A stretch of 64,000 nucleotides of DNA. Source: Pictodentalium vernedei (taxonomy: Eukaryota > Mollusca > Scaphopoda > Dentaliida > Dentaliidae). Under the pieces are notes generated by a model. The model searched no databases and had not been told where the DNA came from. It worked only from the letters and a program-made list of their open reading frames with translations. The stretch lies in contig CM062292.1 of assembly GCA_031216915.1 (NCBI GenBank), positions 208,837,262 through 208,901,261 of the forward strand, given 5' to 3'. Shown here in pieces: positions 46,560 to 57,303 of the stretch; positions within the stretch are counted from its first letter, which is position 1, and every line of letters begins with the position of its first letter. Made by a program: the position numbers and the translations under genes.

Positions 46560-47967
46560 GACTAGAGGCTCTAAATAGCCTGTAATCGCTCACCTGGAAC
46601 TACATATAAAAATGTGATTTCCCATAGGCTTTCCATGGTAACTATGAGCTGCAATTGTGGCCATGTTTGCAACATTACATCAACATTACACGAGGATCAT
46701 TGGTAGGTGTCCCAGTCCTCAATCATGTGAAGTTTCAAAACATTTGACTTTGTAGTTTCAAAGGGGAAGATTTTTGCAAAATCCATCAATCAGAGAATGT
46801 CTCTGGTGCCCATATTTTCCAACAAACAGGAACAAAAAGAGGACTGTTTGTAGAGGGCCTCCTATAGACCATTCCTGCAAAGTTTGGTTCACATCAGGTC
46901 AGTAATACCAGAAAAGATAAAAATGTGATTTCCCATAGGGTTTCTATAGTAAATATAAGCCACAATTGCTGCCATGTTTACAACACAATCAACATTAAAT
47001 GAGGATCATTGGTAGGTGTCCCAGTAATCAACCATGCAAAGTTTCAAAACATTTGACACCGTGGTTTCAAAGAAGATTTTTCAAACTCCACCAATCAGAA
47101 TCAAAAACGGCTTCTGGCAGCCAGGTTTTTCGATGCACTGTAACAAAATGAGGAGTGTTTGTAGGGTACCTGCCATAGACTATCTCTGCCAGGCTTGGTT
47201 CACATCAGCTCAGTAGTTCTAGAGAAGATGATGAAAATGTGATTTCCCATAGGGTTTCTATAGTAACTATAAGCCACAATTAAGCCATGTTTGCAACCCG
47301 ATCAACATTAAATGAGGATCACTGGTAGAGGCTGTCTCAATCATCAACCATGCAATGTTTCAAAACATTTGGTCCTGTGATTTCAGAGAAGATTTTTTCA
47401 AAATCCACCAATCAGAATCAAAGAATGCCTCTGGCGGCCGTTTTCAAACCCATGGGAACAAAATGAGGATAGTTTGTAGAGGACCTCCCATAGACTATCC
47501 CTGCCAGATTTGGTTCATGTCGACTCAGTAGTTCCAGAGAAGAAGATGAAAATGTGATTTCCCATTTCTACAGTAGCTATAAGCCGTAATTGAGGCCAGG
47601 TTTGTAAACAGATGATCATTAAATGAGGATCATTAGTAGAGGAGGGCCCAGTCATCATTTATGTGAAGTTTCAAAACATTTGGCCTGGGGGTTTCAGAGA
47701 AGATTTTTGAAAATCCACCAACCAGAATCAAAGAATGCCTCTGGAAGCCATGTTTTTCATCAGACGGGAACAAAATGAGGATCGTTTGTAGAGGACCTCC
47801 CATAGACCATTCCTGCCAAGTTTGGTTCACACTGGCTCTGCAGTTACAGAAAAGAAGATGAAATTATGAAAATTTTACGTACGCCCAATGACAGACGACG
47901 GACAATGACGGACGCCAAGTGATGTGAAAAGCTCAAATGGCCTTTTAGGCCAGGTGACCTAAAAAAC
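46560..47967 (+). repeat. Family F array element (~312 bp monomers)
   Basis: Head 'agaggctctaaatagcctgt' and 'atcgctcacctgg'. Four monomers start 'gtgatttcccatagg' at about 46616, 46925, 47240 and 47559. The tail has 'gacagacgacggacaatgac', the hairpin 'tggccttttaggcca' and 'ggtgacctaaaa'. The element ends only about 145 bp from the 3' edge of the exon at 48112. Confidence 0.85.
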
Positions 47968-48111
47968 AGTAAAGTTAAGAAAAAGAAGCATGCATAACAA
48001 TAGTGTTGAAGTCAAGCGAGAGAAATAATTTTCCACTCTTTGTGCATAAAAACAATGTATGTGTGTACACAACAGTAACTGAGAGATACAACATCGTTAC
48101 ACAAAGAATAC

Positions 48112-49182
48112 CTCTCTGAAATGGTTGCTGTTGTTTGAATCCATTCGGACTTTCATCAGATCTGTAGGGGTCATTGTAATCACTGTAATCAGGCCAATAA
48201 TTGTTGACATGTCCAGGCTGATAATTCCACAGATCAGCATTATTTTGATAGCCTTGTCTGTTGATAGAGTTACCATACGTTTCATCTGGAAGGTCTCCAA
48301 CAAGGTTACCCCTTTGAAAGTTATTTTGATCTTGATTCATAAAACCAGGTAAAAATGACTGGCTTACATGATCTTGATTTCGGCCTACCGGAAGAGATAA
48401 TTTTCTATTGTTGTATGTATTTTGTTTCACCATTTGTCTATCTTTTGAGCCTTGAATGTTTGCAAGTTTAGTGTTGTGCTCTTCAGGTGGTGGATAATCA
48501 GGAACACCTTTACGTCCAGATATTCCATAATGAGGTTTCACAATTTTGTTTTTTGGAGTTTCCAATTTGCCTTTGTTCAAACCTGTAGAAAGATGCGACA
48601 CACCACTTCCTTGCAGTTCATCTTTATCTGTACTGTGAATTCCATTATCACTGTATAAAGTATTTGGAATGTGAGAATTACCAGAGACTTGGTCAGCACT
48701 ATCATGTACTACTTGATTTGTTGGTACTTTTCCTTGCAAATGACCTGATTCTGGAGCCTGCTTGTCTTTGTATGGATACTTCTTCCCTTTCTCTAAATTC
48801 ATATTCTCTTTATTTTGAGGAGCAGGTAATTTCTGATGGTAGTAAAATTCTTTTTTATCCACACCATCTTTCTGGTTATTTGTACCATGAGAGAATGACT
48901 GACCCGACACAGGTTTGGCAATATTACCTTGAACCTTAGCCTCTTTGGAATGTGGATATGCTCCTTGTTTGAAAGTATTACTGGGAGAATTTAATGACAA
49001 TAACCTGTTTTCATTTGTTTGACTCCTGTCATTTGTATAACTGTCCTTTCCAATGAAGTTTTTTGTCTGCTGAGGACGTCTGAAAAAGCCCTGGTTGTTT
49101 ATATCAGCATAATCTTGATTATCAACAGCATTTGATAGTTCTTGCATATTGTGGTTTGAGTTGTAAAATGTACCAGGATTTG
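48112..49182 (-). CDS. Large Asn/Gln-rich internal exon of an extracellular-type gene
   Basis: Minus strand: acceptor 'ggatacttttttacag', 1071 nt open in one frame, donor 'CAGAGAG/gtattctttg'. It starts with 2 nt of a split codon and ends with 1, so it is phase 1 at both ends. The 357-residue segment is low in hydrophobics and Cys, rich in N, Q, G, S, P, K and D, with no membrane segment or known fold; examples are RRPQQTKNF, PDYPPPEEHN and GYQNNADLWNYQPGHVNNYW. It is probably a disordered linker. It lies downstream of the LDLa and EB exons on the same strand and phase, with a DIRS and a Tc1 element in the intervening intron. Mollusc EB-module proteins often carry Q/N-rich parts, which fits, but joining these exons is inference. 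Confidence 0.75.
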
Positions 49183-49207
49183 CTGTAAAAAAGTATCCCT
49201 ATTAGAA

Positions 49208-49960
49208 TTAACCCTCTACCTAACATAACAAGCCTTAAAATTTGTCTCGATTCATGATAATCAGTTTCGATTCTCAGCAGCTCCTGTTGCAAGAATCAAT
49301 TTTCAGTTCTTAAATATTTTGCATTTGAGAGTACTCGTGTATCTCTGTGAGTGCAACATATGCTATAGTAAAAGGCACACATCATAGTATTTCAGAGAGT
49401 TTACTCTTTAAGGACCCAGTTCCTATTTTGACGAGTTTCTCAATATGGGCATGTAGAACACATGTTCCAACATACAGGCTTTTTGTGGTCTGGCTGATGG
49501 AAATTACAGTATCGTGGCAGTGGTGTCTAGTGATACTAGACACCACTGCTAAGTGAAGTTTGTTTTCCTTATTATGAGGGGGCAAAGACAGAGCATTCTC
49601 TTGGGTTTTGAAAGCCACTTTTAGAATCTACAACAATAATGAAATGGACATTGTGCACAAATCAAAACTGATTCCCACTGTTTCCCTTGCGAGAATCGAT
49701 TTAGATTCACACATTAATTTTAAGCTCTGAATAATGAAAATATCTGGCCAGGGATCTTCACGAAAACATCCTTCAAATATTTTTAGTTTTTTCAATTTCA
49801 CATCCCAAACAAAGCTTATGACCCCCTCAATGGAAGGCTCTCATCAAGCTCAAAGTGAGGGGGCCTTAAGATATGCTTTTGAGGCAAAAAAAATTATAAA
49901 TTTAGTATTCAAACTTTTTCTGCAAGTTTCCTCCTTTAGACATGTTAGGTAAATGGTTAA
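49208..49960. mobile_element. piggyBac-like MITE enlarged by internal insertions
   Basis: TTAACCCTCTACCTAACATA at the left and GTTAGGTAAATGGTTAA at the right. The hairpin remnant ('aacaaagcttatgacccc' and 'ggccttaagatatgctttt') lies at 49805-49885. Between 49245 and 49735 there is foreign sequence, including a palindrome 'cagtggtgtctagtgatactagacaccactg' split by its own symmetry at about 49518-49552. It starts about 25 bp upstream of the exon acceptor. Confidence 0.65.
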
Positions 49961-50509
49961 CAGGGTGATTGCTTAACATTGCTACTCCGTGCTCAGATAA
50001 TTGGACATTTCCTCATGCCTTTAGGAAACTGAGGAAATAATTAGACGAGAGGCTCAAGTGATTCTAGATCAAGTTGTCTATGAGGAATAAGGATGTTAGT
50101 GTTAACAGATTACAAAGATGGAGGTAAAAAGGAATTGTCACCTTGTGCATGTGTGCATATTGCAAAAACTATTACCAAAAACACTCTGGAAAAGGATGGT
50201 TTTTTTTCAACTGCCACCCCTTACCTCCCAGCACCCATCATACATTAAGCTTGAAATAAGGTTCAAAATGACAAAAAGGTTTCCTTCTAAAAAGACCTTC
50301 TATAGGTTAAACTTTCGGATTGAAATTGGATGAAATATTCAGTGTTTCTGAAAGCTATCAGTTGTGGGAAGAAATAATGGCAATCAACAAAGACATATCC
50401 GAGACAGGATTTTTTAAAAAATGAGTGCTTTCTGGTCGTGTGACTTTCACAAACTCACAAACAGATGGAATCATTAATGAAAACAGAACATTCCCTTGAA
50501 ATAAAATAT
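49961..50509. other. Unassigned stretch
   Basis: No repeat head, palindrome or exon with consistent phase could be supported here. Confidence 0.45.
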
Positions 50510-51245
50510 GTTTTCTTACCAAATATCAAACGATTTTATCTAATGGATTGGAAGATCTCGGAAGAATATTCCTTGTATTGCATGGAAGTTAAAATTTGGT
50601 CTCCCCAGGGAGCCCTAATATAAACACAGGGATTTGATTGAACAAACTTGAATCTGTCTCCACAAGGATGCTATACACCAAATATGAAAATCCTCTGCCT
50701 GGTGGATCTGAAGATTTTTAAAGCATTTTCCTCATACAGCACATAGTTAAAATTCAGGTCACCAGAAGGAGTCAACATGAACCCAGGGACTTAATTTGAA
50801 CAAATTTGAATCTGGCCTCTATAAGGAAGCTGTATACATAATATCAAAATGATTTTGACTGGTGGATCTGAAGAGGATTCTTAAAGAATGTTCTTCATAT
50901 TGTACAAGGTTGAAATTTGGGTTTCCCAAAGGAATCCAAATAGGAACCCAGGTACCTAATGTCAAAAAACTTGAATCTGATCCCCCCTAGGGATGGATAC
51001 TGTATATCAATTGTCAAAATATTTTGACTGGTGGATCAAAAGAAGACTTTAAGAAGAAGAATTTTCTTCACACTGGAGTAAGTTAAAATTCAGGTTCTCA
51101 TGGGAGCCGAAATATAAACCCAAGGAACTTCATTTGCACAAACTTGAATCAGATAATCCTAAGAATGGTGTATATCAGATATCAAATGACAATGAGTGGT
51201 TGTTCTGGAGAAGAAGAATTTTTTTTAAGTTTTGAAAAGTGCTGA
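50510..51245 (+). repeat. Family D monomers, diverged and without ends
   Basis: About four ~165 bp units with 'gactggtggatctgaag', 'gaacaaacttgaatctg' and 'cctcatacagcacatagtta' style blocks. Neither head nor tail is present, and sequence decay is greater than in other copies. Confidence 0.65.
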
Positions 51246-51289
51246 TTTAGCAATATTTCATAACCACCCAAATTTTCCATTTCATAGAC

Positions 51290-51420
51290 TGATTCAGTTT
51301 CTGAACATTCAATTTAAGTATTTATTCTATCACTTCTTGTTTGACAGAGTTCCTAAGAGCTCTGTCAAACAATAAGTAATAGAATAAATGCTTAGTCTAT
51401 CACTTGAACAAGGAAAAGAA
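51290..51420. repeat. Left half of the pogo-like MITE hit by DIRS copy 3
   Basis: 'ttctatcacttcttgtttga' and a hairpin to 51383, then 'aatgcttagtctatcacttg', match 44165-44260. The sequence continues after the DIRS at 57467 with 'cagatttctattaactgaat' and 'actaaatattttttccctgg', giving the rest of the MITE. Confidence 0.65.
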
Positions 51421-51602
51421 TAAATTTTATAGTAAATTTCCTTTCTTATTATACCTACCGAAATTGTTTACTACAGGCTTGCACTGTGGAAGAACCTAAC
51501 TCGGATAAAATACTCTCTATTTTAATCTTTCCCAAGATTTGGGAAAGAAAAGTGGTGTAAAAACACCACGAAAAAATAAGCCAAAACTGGGTCGAGCGCC
51601 AT
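51421..51602 (-). repeat. Right inverted terminal repeat of DIRS copy 3
   Basis: The outer ~43 bp ('taaattttatagtaaatttc' to 'ttatacctaccg') are unique to the right repeat. The inner ~139 bp from 'attgtttactacaggc' to 'gggtcgagcgccatc' invert-match 57304-57441, with a single 3-bp indel. Confidence 0.92.
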
Positions 51603-51677
51603 CGAACAACACAGGAGTTATGTGATCAGTGGGGAGGAAGGATTCTTACCTGAATAAGAAGACGGGATGGCCTCCAT

Positions 51678-51775
51678 GTAAACAATTTCGGTAGGTATAA
51701 TAAGAAAGGAAATTTACTATAAAATTTATACTTCTTATCAACCTACCTCAATTGTTTACTACAGGCTGAATAGAC
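51678..51775 (-). repeat. Internal complementary region of DIRS copy 3
   Basis: 'gtaaacaatttcggtaggta' to 'ctataaaattta' is the reverse complement of 51421-51475. It is joined without a gap to 'cttcttatcaacctacctca', the complement of the outer left end (57430-57466). One sequence thus carries both outer ends back to back. Confidence 0.92.
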
Positions 51776-51815
51776 AAAAGGCTGGAGGGAATCACATAAC
51801 CAACACACACATAAC

Positions 51816-52934
51816 TCAATAGCACTGGGACCGTGGACAGAGGAAGAGATCCCTAGGCCTATCAAACCATAGCATCACAAACATTAAAAAAGACAATGAA
51901 AGATGAGGCGTATGGTGAAGTGCGACGCACAGACAGAAAAGGGCAGTAACAGCACAAAGCTGGAACTGACCCTGAAAAAAGCTGAAAGGCTGGGATAGAC
52001 AACAGCCTGAGCCGAAGAAAGAGGGACCCAAGGTTCTCTGTCGGCTCCTGCAACTGTCGCAGATAAAAGGAGAATGTAGCATTTCTCCAGAAGGCTGCCA
52101 GTATAACATCAGTCATCCGACAACATGACAGAGTTATTAAAAGAGGAAGACAGAAAAAACAATTGGTAATACAATCACCAGTAGCTAGACGAGCGGAAGC
52201 TGCACGAATAGCAAGACAAGTCCATCAAGAAATGGATGCAGGAGAGATCTGGCATGTGGGAAAACGCATATTCATCCAGGATAAAGGCATGAATGGCCCC
52301 CACCCCCAAGCAGAGCAGCGCCCAAGAAAGTGACCATCTTGGAGTAAACTGCAAAGTCCTAGGCCTTTTCAAGGAAAAGAGCTGAACAAGCTTGGAGAGG
52401 CAAGGTTGAGTGTCGAAACAATGCGGTATCACATAGGAAAAAATGTCTCCGAAGCATGGACATGTACCCATTGCTGGAGACCCCCAGAAACAAGCATATA
52501 CCAGAAACTCCGCAAGCGGTGTGATCGAAGGAGTGACAGAAGCAACAGAGTGATCGCACATCATCGACAGAAGAACCTTCCACTTAGCCACAGAGGCTAA
52601 ACCAGTGGAGTGAGTGCCTCCTTGAAGAAGAAAAGCAACTCCACTGCGTGTCTCGAAAAACCACTACGGAGGAGACAGGACCTGATAAAAGACATGTGCG
52701 AAGGCACAATGAAGTCGGGTCAACTTGAAAACCTCCTCGGGCGACTTTGGCAAAGAAAGTCGCGAGGTAGAGGGAGACATGATGGAACAGCGCTAACAGA
52801 GAGCGGAGCAGAATGATCCACACCCACCGCGGCGACGGGTGTGATCTAAAGGATTCGACGACTGCAGGTTCATATCTGGGTGAGAACCTGAGGCAGAATC
52901 GGAACCGGTAGGAAGGCGTAGCCGACAAGACCAT
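51816..52934 (-). pseudogene. Tyrosine recombinase of DIRS copy 3, catalytic blocks deleted
   Basis: The N-terminal region (LLSGPVSSVVVFRDTQW, MAKWKVL) and the middle (KLVQLFSLKRPRTLQFTPRW) are present in two frames. The block holding the first Arg in copy 2 is replaced by a short junction after FILDEYAF. The H-x-x-R block is also missing: ITN is followed by CFFCLPLL instead of the NRVSAHKVR-type sequence of copy 1. The C-terminal tyrosine region survives as FWRNATFSFYLRQLQ. The enzyme cannot have integrated this copy in its present form. Confidence 0.82.
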
Positions 52935-54520
52935 CTAAAAGGAGGGCCAGAGCGTCCACGGCGAAAGCCAGAGCATCTGGACACGGGGACACGAAAGTGT
53001 CCACTGGATGGTTCCAGCAAGTCACAAGAGATCGATGGAACCCGCCATGTGGAGCATCCACCTGGTGCAAATGACCCTGCCCCGACGGGACAGGAAGTCG
53101 GCTAGGACGTTCAGGTGACCGGGAATGTGACGAACAGCCACCCCGGCGTGGACATCCTGAGCGAGCCGTATAAGATCCCAAGCCAATTCGTACATTGGAA
53201 CAGAGTGCCGCCCTGGTTCCGAATGTAAGCAACCACCGTCAAATGGTCGGACAACATAAGGACCTGGCGATTCGACAGGTGAGGGATCCACTGCCTGAAA
53301 CGCAGAAGAAGAGCATGAACTCCTTCTGGTTGATGTGTAGAGCTGCATGATCCTGGTCCCACATCCCGTGAATGGAAAGACCTAGAGGATCCAACGTCGC
53401 ACCCCATCCGAGATCGCTGGCATCTGCCATCAGAACGCGATCGGACGTGGGTAAGTCCAATGGAACACCCTGCGAAAGCCACTGGACATCCGCCCAGAGG
53501 AGAAGGTGAGGATAAAGATATTCTGGAAACTGAAGCACCAGATCCAGAAAATCTACATTCGGCCTCCAACGACTGAGCAGAAAGTGTTGGAGAGGTCTGA
53601 CACGCAGCCGACCTAGAGGAATGAGATCCGTCACCGAACAGCGAGACCGATTAGCCGGAGAATACTCCGAGCCATCGCGGATGTGGACTGGGACAGAGTC
53701 GGAGCAAAAGCTGAGAGAATCACAGCCTTGGCCTGGGGAACCGCCACCAAATTGAATTGTGTGCGGAAAGCCATCCCCAGATGATAAAACGACTAAGAAG
53801 GGACCAGGTCCGACTTCTCGTCGTTGACTCTGAAACCTAGCGACGTGAGCAAGCTCAACAGAGTGGCGACATCCGACTAAGGCAGCATTGGAATGCCCCT
53901 GGAGGATATCGTCCAGATAGGCCGAAGTAGTAACCCTGGACTGTGTGCGATGGAAAGCTATCACATGCGACATCAGTCTGGTGAAGGCCCAAGGAACCAG
54001 GTTGAGGCCGAAAGGCATGGCCTTGAACTGGTAAACTCGCCCCAGAAAAACGAACCTGAGAACCTTCCGTAACGCCCAATGAATCGGAACGTGAAAGTAA
54101 GCGTCTCGCAGGTCGAAGCTGGAAGCGAAATTTCCCTGGTGAAATGAACGGAGGACCGACCTGAAAGTCTCCATGCTGAACTTGGGAGCAATGATAGACT
54201 GGTTCAGGAAACTCAGATCGATAACCAGTCGGAGTCGGCCGTCCTTCTTCGGCACCAAGAACAGGCAGGAATAGAAATCCACTGACCTAATGTTCTTGAT
54301 GACCTCAATCGCCCCCCTTTGTCAGGAGATTGTCTATCTCCGTGGACAAAAGTTCCCGACGTAAAATGTCTGAAGGAACTGTGGTTGGAAGAGGTGGGGT
54401 GCCGTCGGAAGGATAATCGCAGCCCGGACCAAACAACATCTAACATCCAAGGATCGGATGTGATGGTGGCCCAACGGTCTGCAAACTCTGCTATCCTTCC
54501 TCCAACCTGGGACGAGTCGA
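52870..54520 (-). pseudogene. Reverse transcriptase - RNase H of DIRS copy 3
   Basis: RT motifs: LFLVPKKDGRLRLVIDLS, SFDLRDAYFHVPI, KAMPFGLNLVPWAFTRLMSH and AYLDDILQ, so all three catalytic Asp are visible. RNase H: MADASDLGWGATLDPLG, HINQKE and, in another frame, LSDHLTVV and HIPGHLNVLADFLSRRG. The frame leaves after LQGHSNAALVG (about 53870) and returns near 53640, and shifts again at about 53300. A further shift lies near 54290 before LFLVPKK. The protein is therefore interrupted although its active-site residues are kept. Confidence 0.9.
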
Positions 54521-54847
54521 GGTGAGGACCTTCATTTCGAACCCCGAACGAGGCTCGCGAGAGGAGAAAACACCTCCTCTACTGAATGCAGAATCCTGGG
54601 ACTTCCCTCAAGACTGCTGACGCTTACCCTTACCCCTTGAGTAAGAAGTACACGCGGCAGAAGGATCAGCCCCTCTGCTTCACAGAGGAAGCAGAGGGTA
54701 CTTGTTAGGCTTGGAACAGCCCGTGCCTACCCTAGAAGGCTGATCAAGCTGAAGAAACAGCAGCTGATCTTTGGAATGACGTAGGACGTCATCCCGGACC
54801 GTCAACACAGAACCATGGAAAAATTGCGGACCTGCCAAAAAAGCAGA

Positions 54848-56047
54848 TCAAAGAGTAGCAGCGCACTGCTCCTCAGGAAGGGATCGGCCTGTGTCCAACA
54901 CAGAGTCCCTTCGAACTAATTCCAGATTAGCCGTGTTACAGGCATGCGTGTGAGTAAGATGCATAAGCGCCTTGGACAGCACACGCAAAGGAGCCCGTAC
55001 CTCGTCAAACTTATCTGGAGGCAGATAAGCAGCTAAAGCTGAGACGACGTGATCGGAGAGAGAAAGCATACCAAGCATCTCTCTCGATAAGCCCAATGTG
55101 GACTCCAGAGTCGTCATAGGAATGACGGCAGACTTGGACTTGGAAAGCCTGAGGGAATTGGAGTCCTGATCCAACATCGTCAAAGTCTGGTAGACCGACG
55201 GATTGGCAGAATCATAGGAACGATAACGCGCCGGAGGCAAAATGGTGTCAACCCTGGTGAAGAATGGAGCCTTCATAGCCTTGGAGCTTAGTTTAGAGTC
55301 CAAGGCTGAAAATGCTTCAACCAACTGTACCGACGGGCACGGTCGAAGACGCCCAGAAGCGGGTTGCTCCATAGGCTGTTGACGCGCGACCGATGAACGC
55401 GGCCTGGCTGACACTGTCGACTGGTTAGATGGTTTGAGATCCGGAAGGAACCCAAACACGAAATCAAGAGCTGCCCCCAAGTCCGAAGACTGCTGGCTCT
55501 CGACATCAAGCATGTCTGACTCTTCCCCCGAGTCGGAAGACACATAGCCCATCGTGGGCAAACCAGCCGACGCCTCCCATGGTGTCGGAACACCAGATGG
55601 GGATCAGAAAGCGGCCTGTTTCCAATCCCGGGAGGCGGGCGCCATAGGGGGCACCTGGAAACCACTCGTTGCCTCGCTGGAAGCAACGGGAAGGCTCTTT
55701 GACAGAACCTGAGTGAGTAAGGAGAGGGCCTCCCTAAGCTCACTGCCCGTACTGGCCGGTCCGACAGGGGAACGAACCGGCAAAGTGGCTTCACCTCTGA
55801 CCCTCTTAACCAGCGAAGGGTCACAATCCTCCAAAACACCCGATGTGGGACGACGGGCGGCAGCCGAAATGTCTGAGGGCAGACGTGTATAGGGGTGTGA
55901 CACACCCCGAGGATCACCATAGCGGGAACTCATGAGAGTCACCGCGGACCTCTGCAGGGCAGAAGGTCCAGGCTGCACAAAAGACGTTGGTCCCCCAAAA
56001 CTGGTCGTGTGGCCAGAATGAGTGGACGGAAACGCCACGGAGTTCAT
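54848..56047 (-). pseudogene. Gag-like region of DIRS copy 3
   Basis: Two frames joined near 55.58 kb. The upstream one contains EDCDPSLVKRVRGEATLPVR and LREALSLLTQVLSKSLPV. The downstream one contains MGYVSSDSGEESDML, DLGAALDFVFGFLPDLKPSN, LSREMLGMLSLSDHVVSALA and LRVLSKALMHLTHTHACN. Both parts are conserved in copy 1. No known fold is recognised; the gag call rests on position and conservation. Confidence 0.65.
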
Positions 56048-56469
56048 AGTGTCCTACTAAGAACAACCGAATCCAATGACAACTGTGGTGCTCGATGGCG
56101 CAGAGACCACAGGAGAGGGTCCGGCCGGCAGCCACTTCCAACTTCGCCGAGTTGAAATCAGGGAAGGCTGAGGCCGATACCCCCACGTCTACACAACCAG
56201 ACACCGCAGCAGACCACTGCAGGTATAAAACTACTGTGCTCAATGGCTGAGAGGACACAGTAGGGGGTTAGACGGAACAGCAGTAGCAGCAGATACGACG
56301 GGAGCTGTTGGAACTGGCGGAAAAGCGGAGAGAGCCACCAAGCTCGGCCTCCAAAGGAGGAGTCACAACCCTAGTGACAGCCTCAGATGTCGACTGGAGA
56401 GGGCGCATAGTCCTGGAACCAGGCATCTCTACACCAGAAATCCAACAGCTCCCACAGTATCCACCACGG

Positions 56470-56720
56470 TAAAACACTGCACATTCCCCACGGAAGGGGA
56501 ATAACTCTCACCAGACATGGTGCAACGACAGCGGTCCCACTGGTGCGGGAGGAGCTGCACATCCCCCACGGAGGGGGTCAAAGTCACACCAGACGTGGTC
56601 GAGTCGGGGGAGCCCCGAAACGACAGTGTCCCCCCCCCCCCCTTCAGGGTGGGAGGAGCTGCACATCCCCCACAGAGGGGGTAAACTCACATCAGACGTG
56701 GTCAAGGCGGGAGGCTCCCG
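56470..56720. repeat. GC-rich direct repeats in the DIRS copy 3 leader
   Basis: 'ggaggagctgcacatccccc' occurs at 56549 and 56649, with a diverged unit at about 56475 ('actgcacattccccacgg'). Each is followed by 'gagggggt' and 'cacatcagacgtggt'-like sequence, giving a spacing near 100 bp. One equivalent unit remains at the broken end of copy 1 (4765-4824). Confidence 0.72.
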
Positions 56721-57303
56721 AAATGACAGCGTTCCACACCACCCACGGGTGCGGACGAAACGGACACGAGAACGCACCAATGGCGAGGGCAAAAGGAATT
56801 GCCCTAAAGGAACCGAACTGGAAAGAACAGAGATGAGAGCAGTAGAAGAAAAAGGTGAACTCAACAGAAACAGAAAGTAGAAGAACACCCTCAACTACGA
56901 GAGAAGGTGGCAGAACCCAGACGGCCGACACCTAACTCCAATAACAAATAAATTTTTATCAACCGAAAAATTCATTGTCGAATCGCGATGACACGATGTC
57001 GCAAACAAAACATTCGCGAAAACGGAATAGTAAATAATATACAATGAGAATGTGGTTGAAAATATAAACGAGAATATATAAAACACAGTCCTGTTATTAT
57101 ACGATCTTCAGATCCATAAATCCACTCACAGGAAAACCATTATCGACGAGTTAAAATATCACTGATACTTTAGCAAAGATGGCACACACACATCCACCAC
57201 GTGTGCGGATAATCAAAAGAATGACGAATTGATGCATTGCGCACTGTGTTACGGAAGTCGTGGATTTGTACTATGGAAGAGCGTCCCATACTGGGTGTGT
57301 GCG

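Noticed and set aside
56508..57086. Minus-strand hydrophobic frames at the 5' end of DIRS copy 3
   Set aside because: They lie in the leader between the terminal repeat and gag, show no conservation with copy 1 and contain the leader direct repeats.
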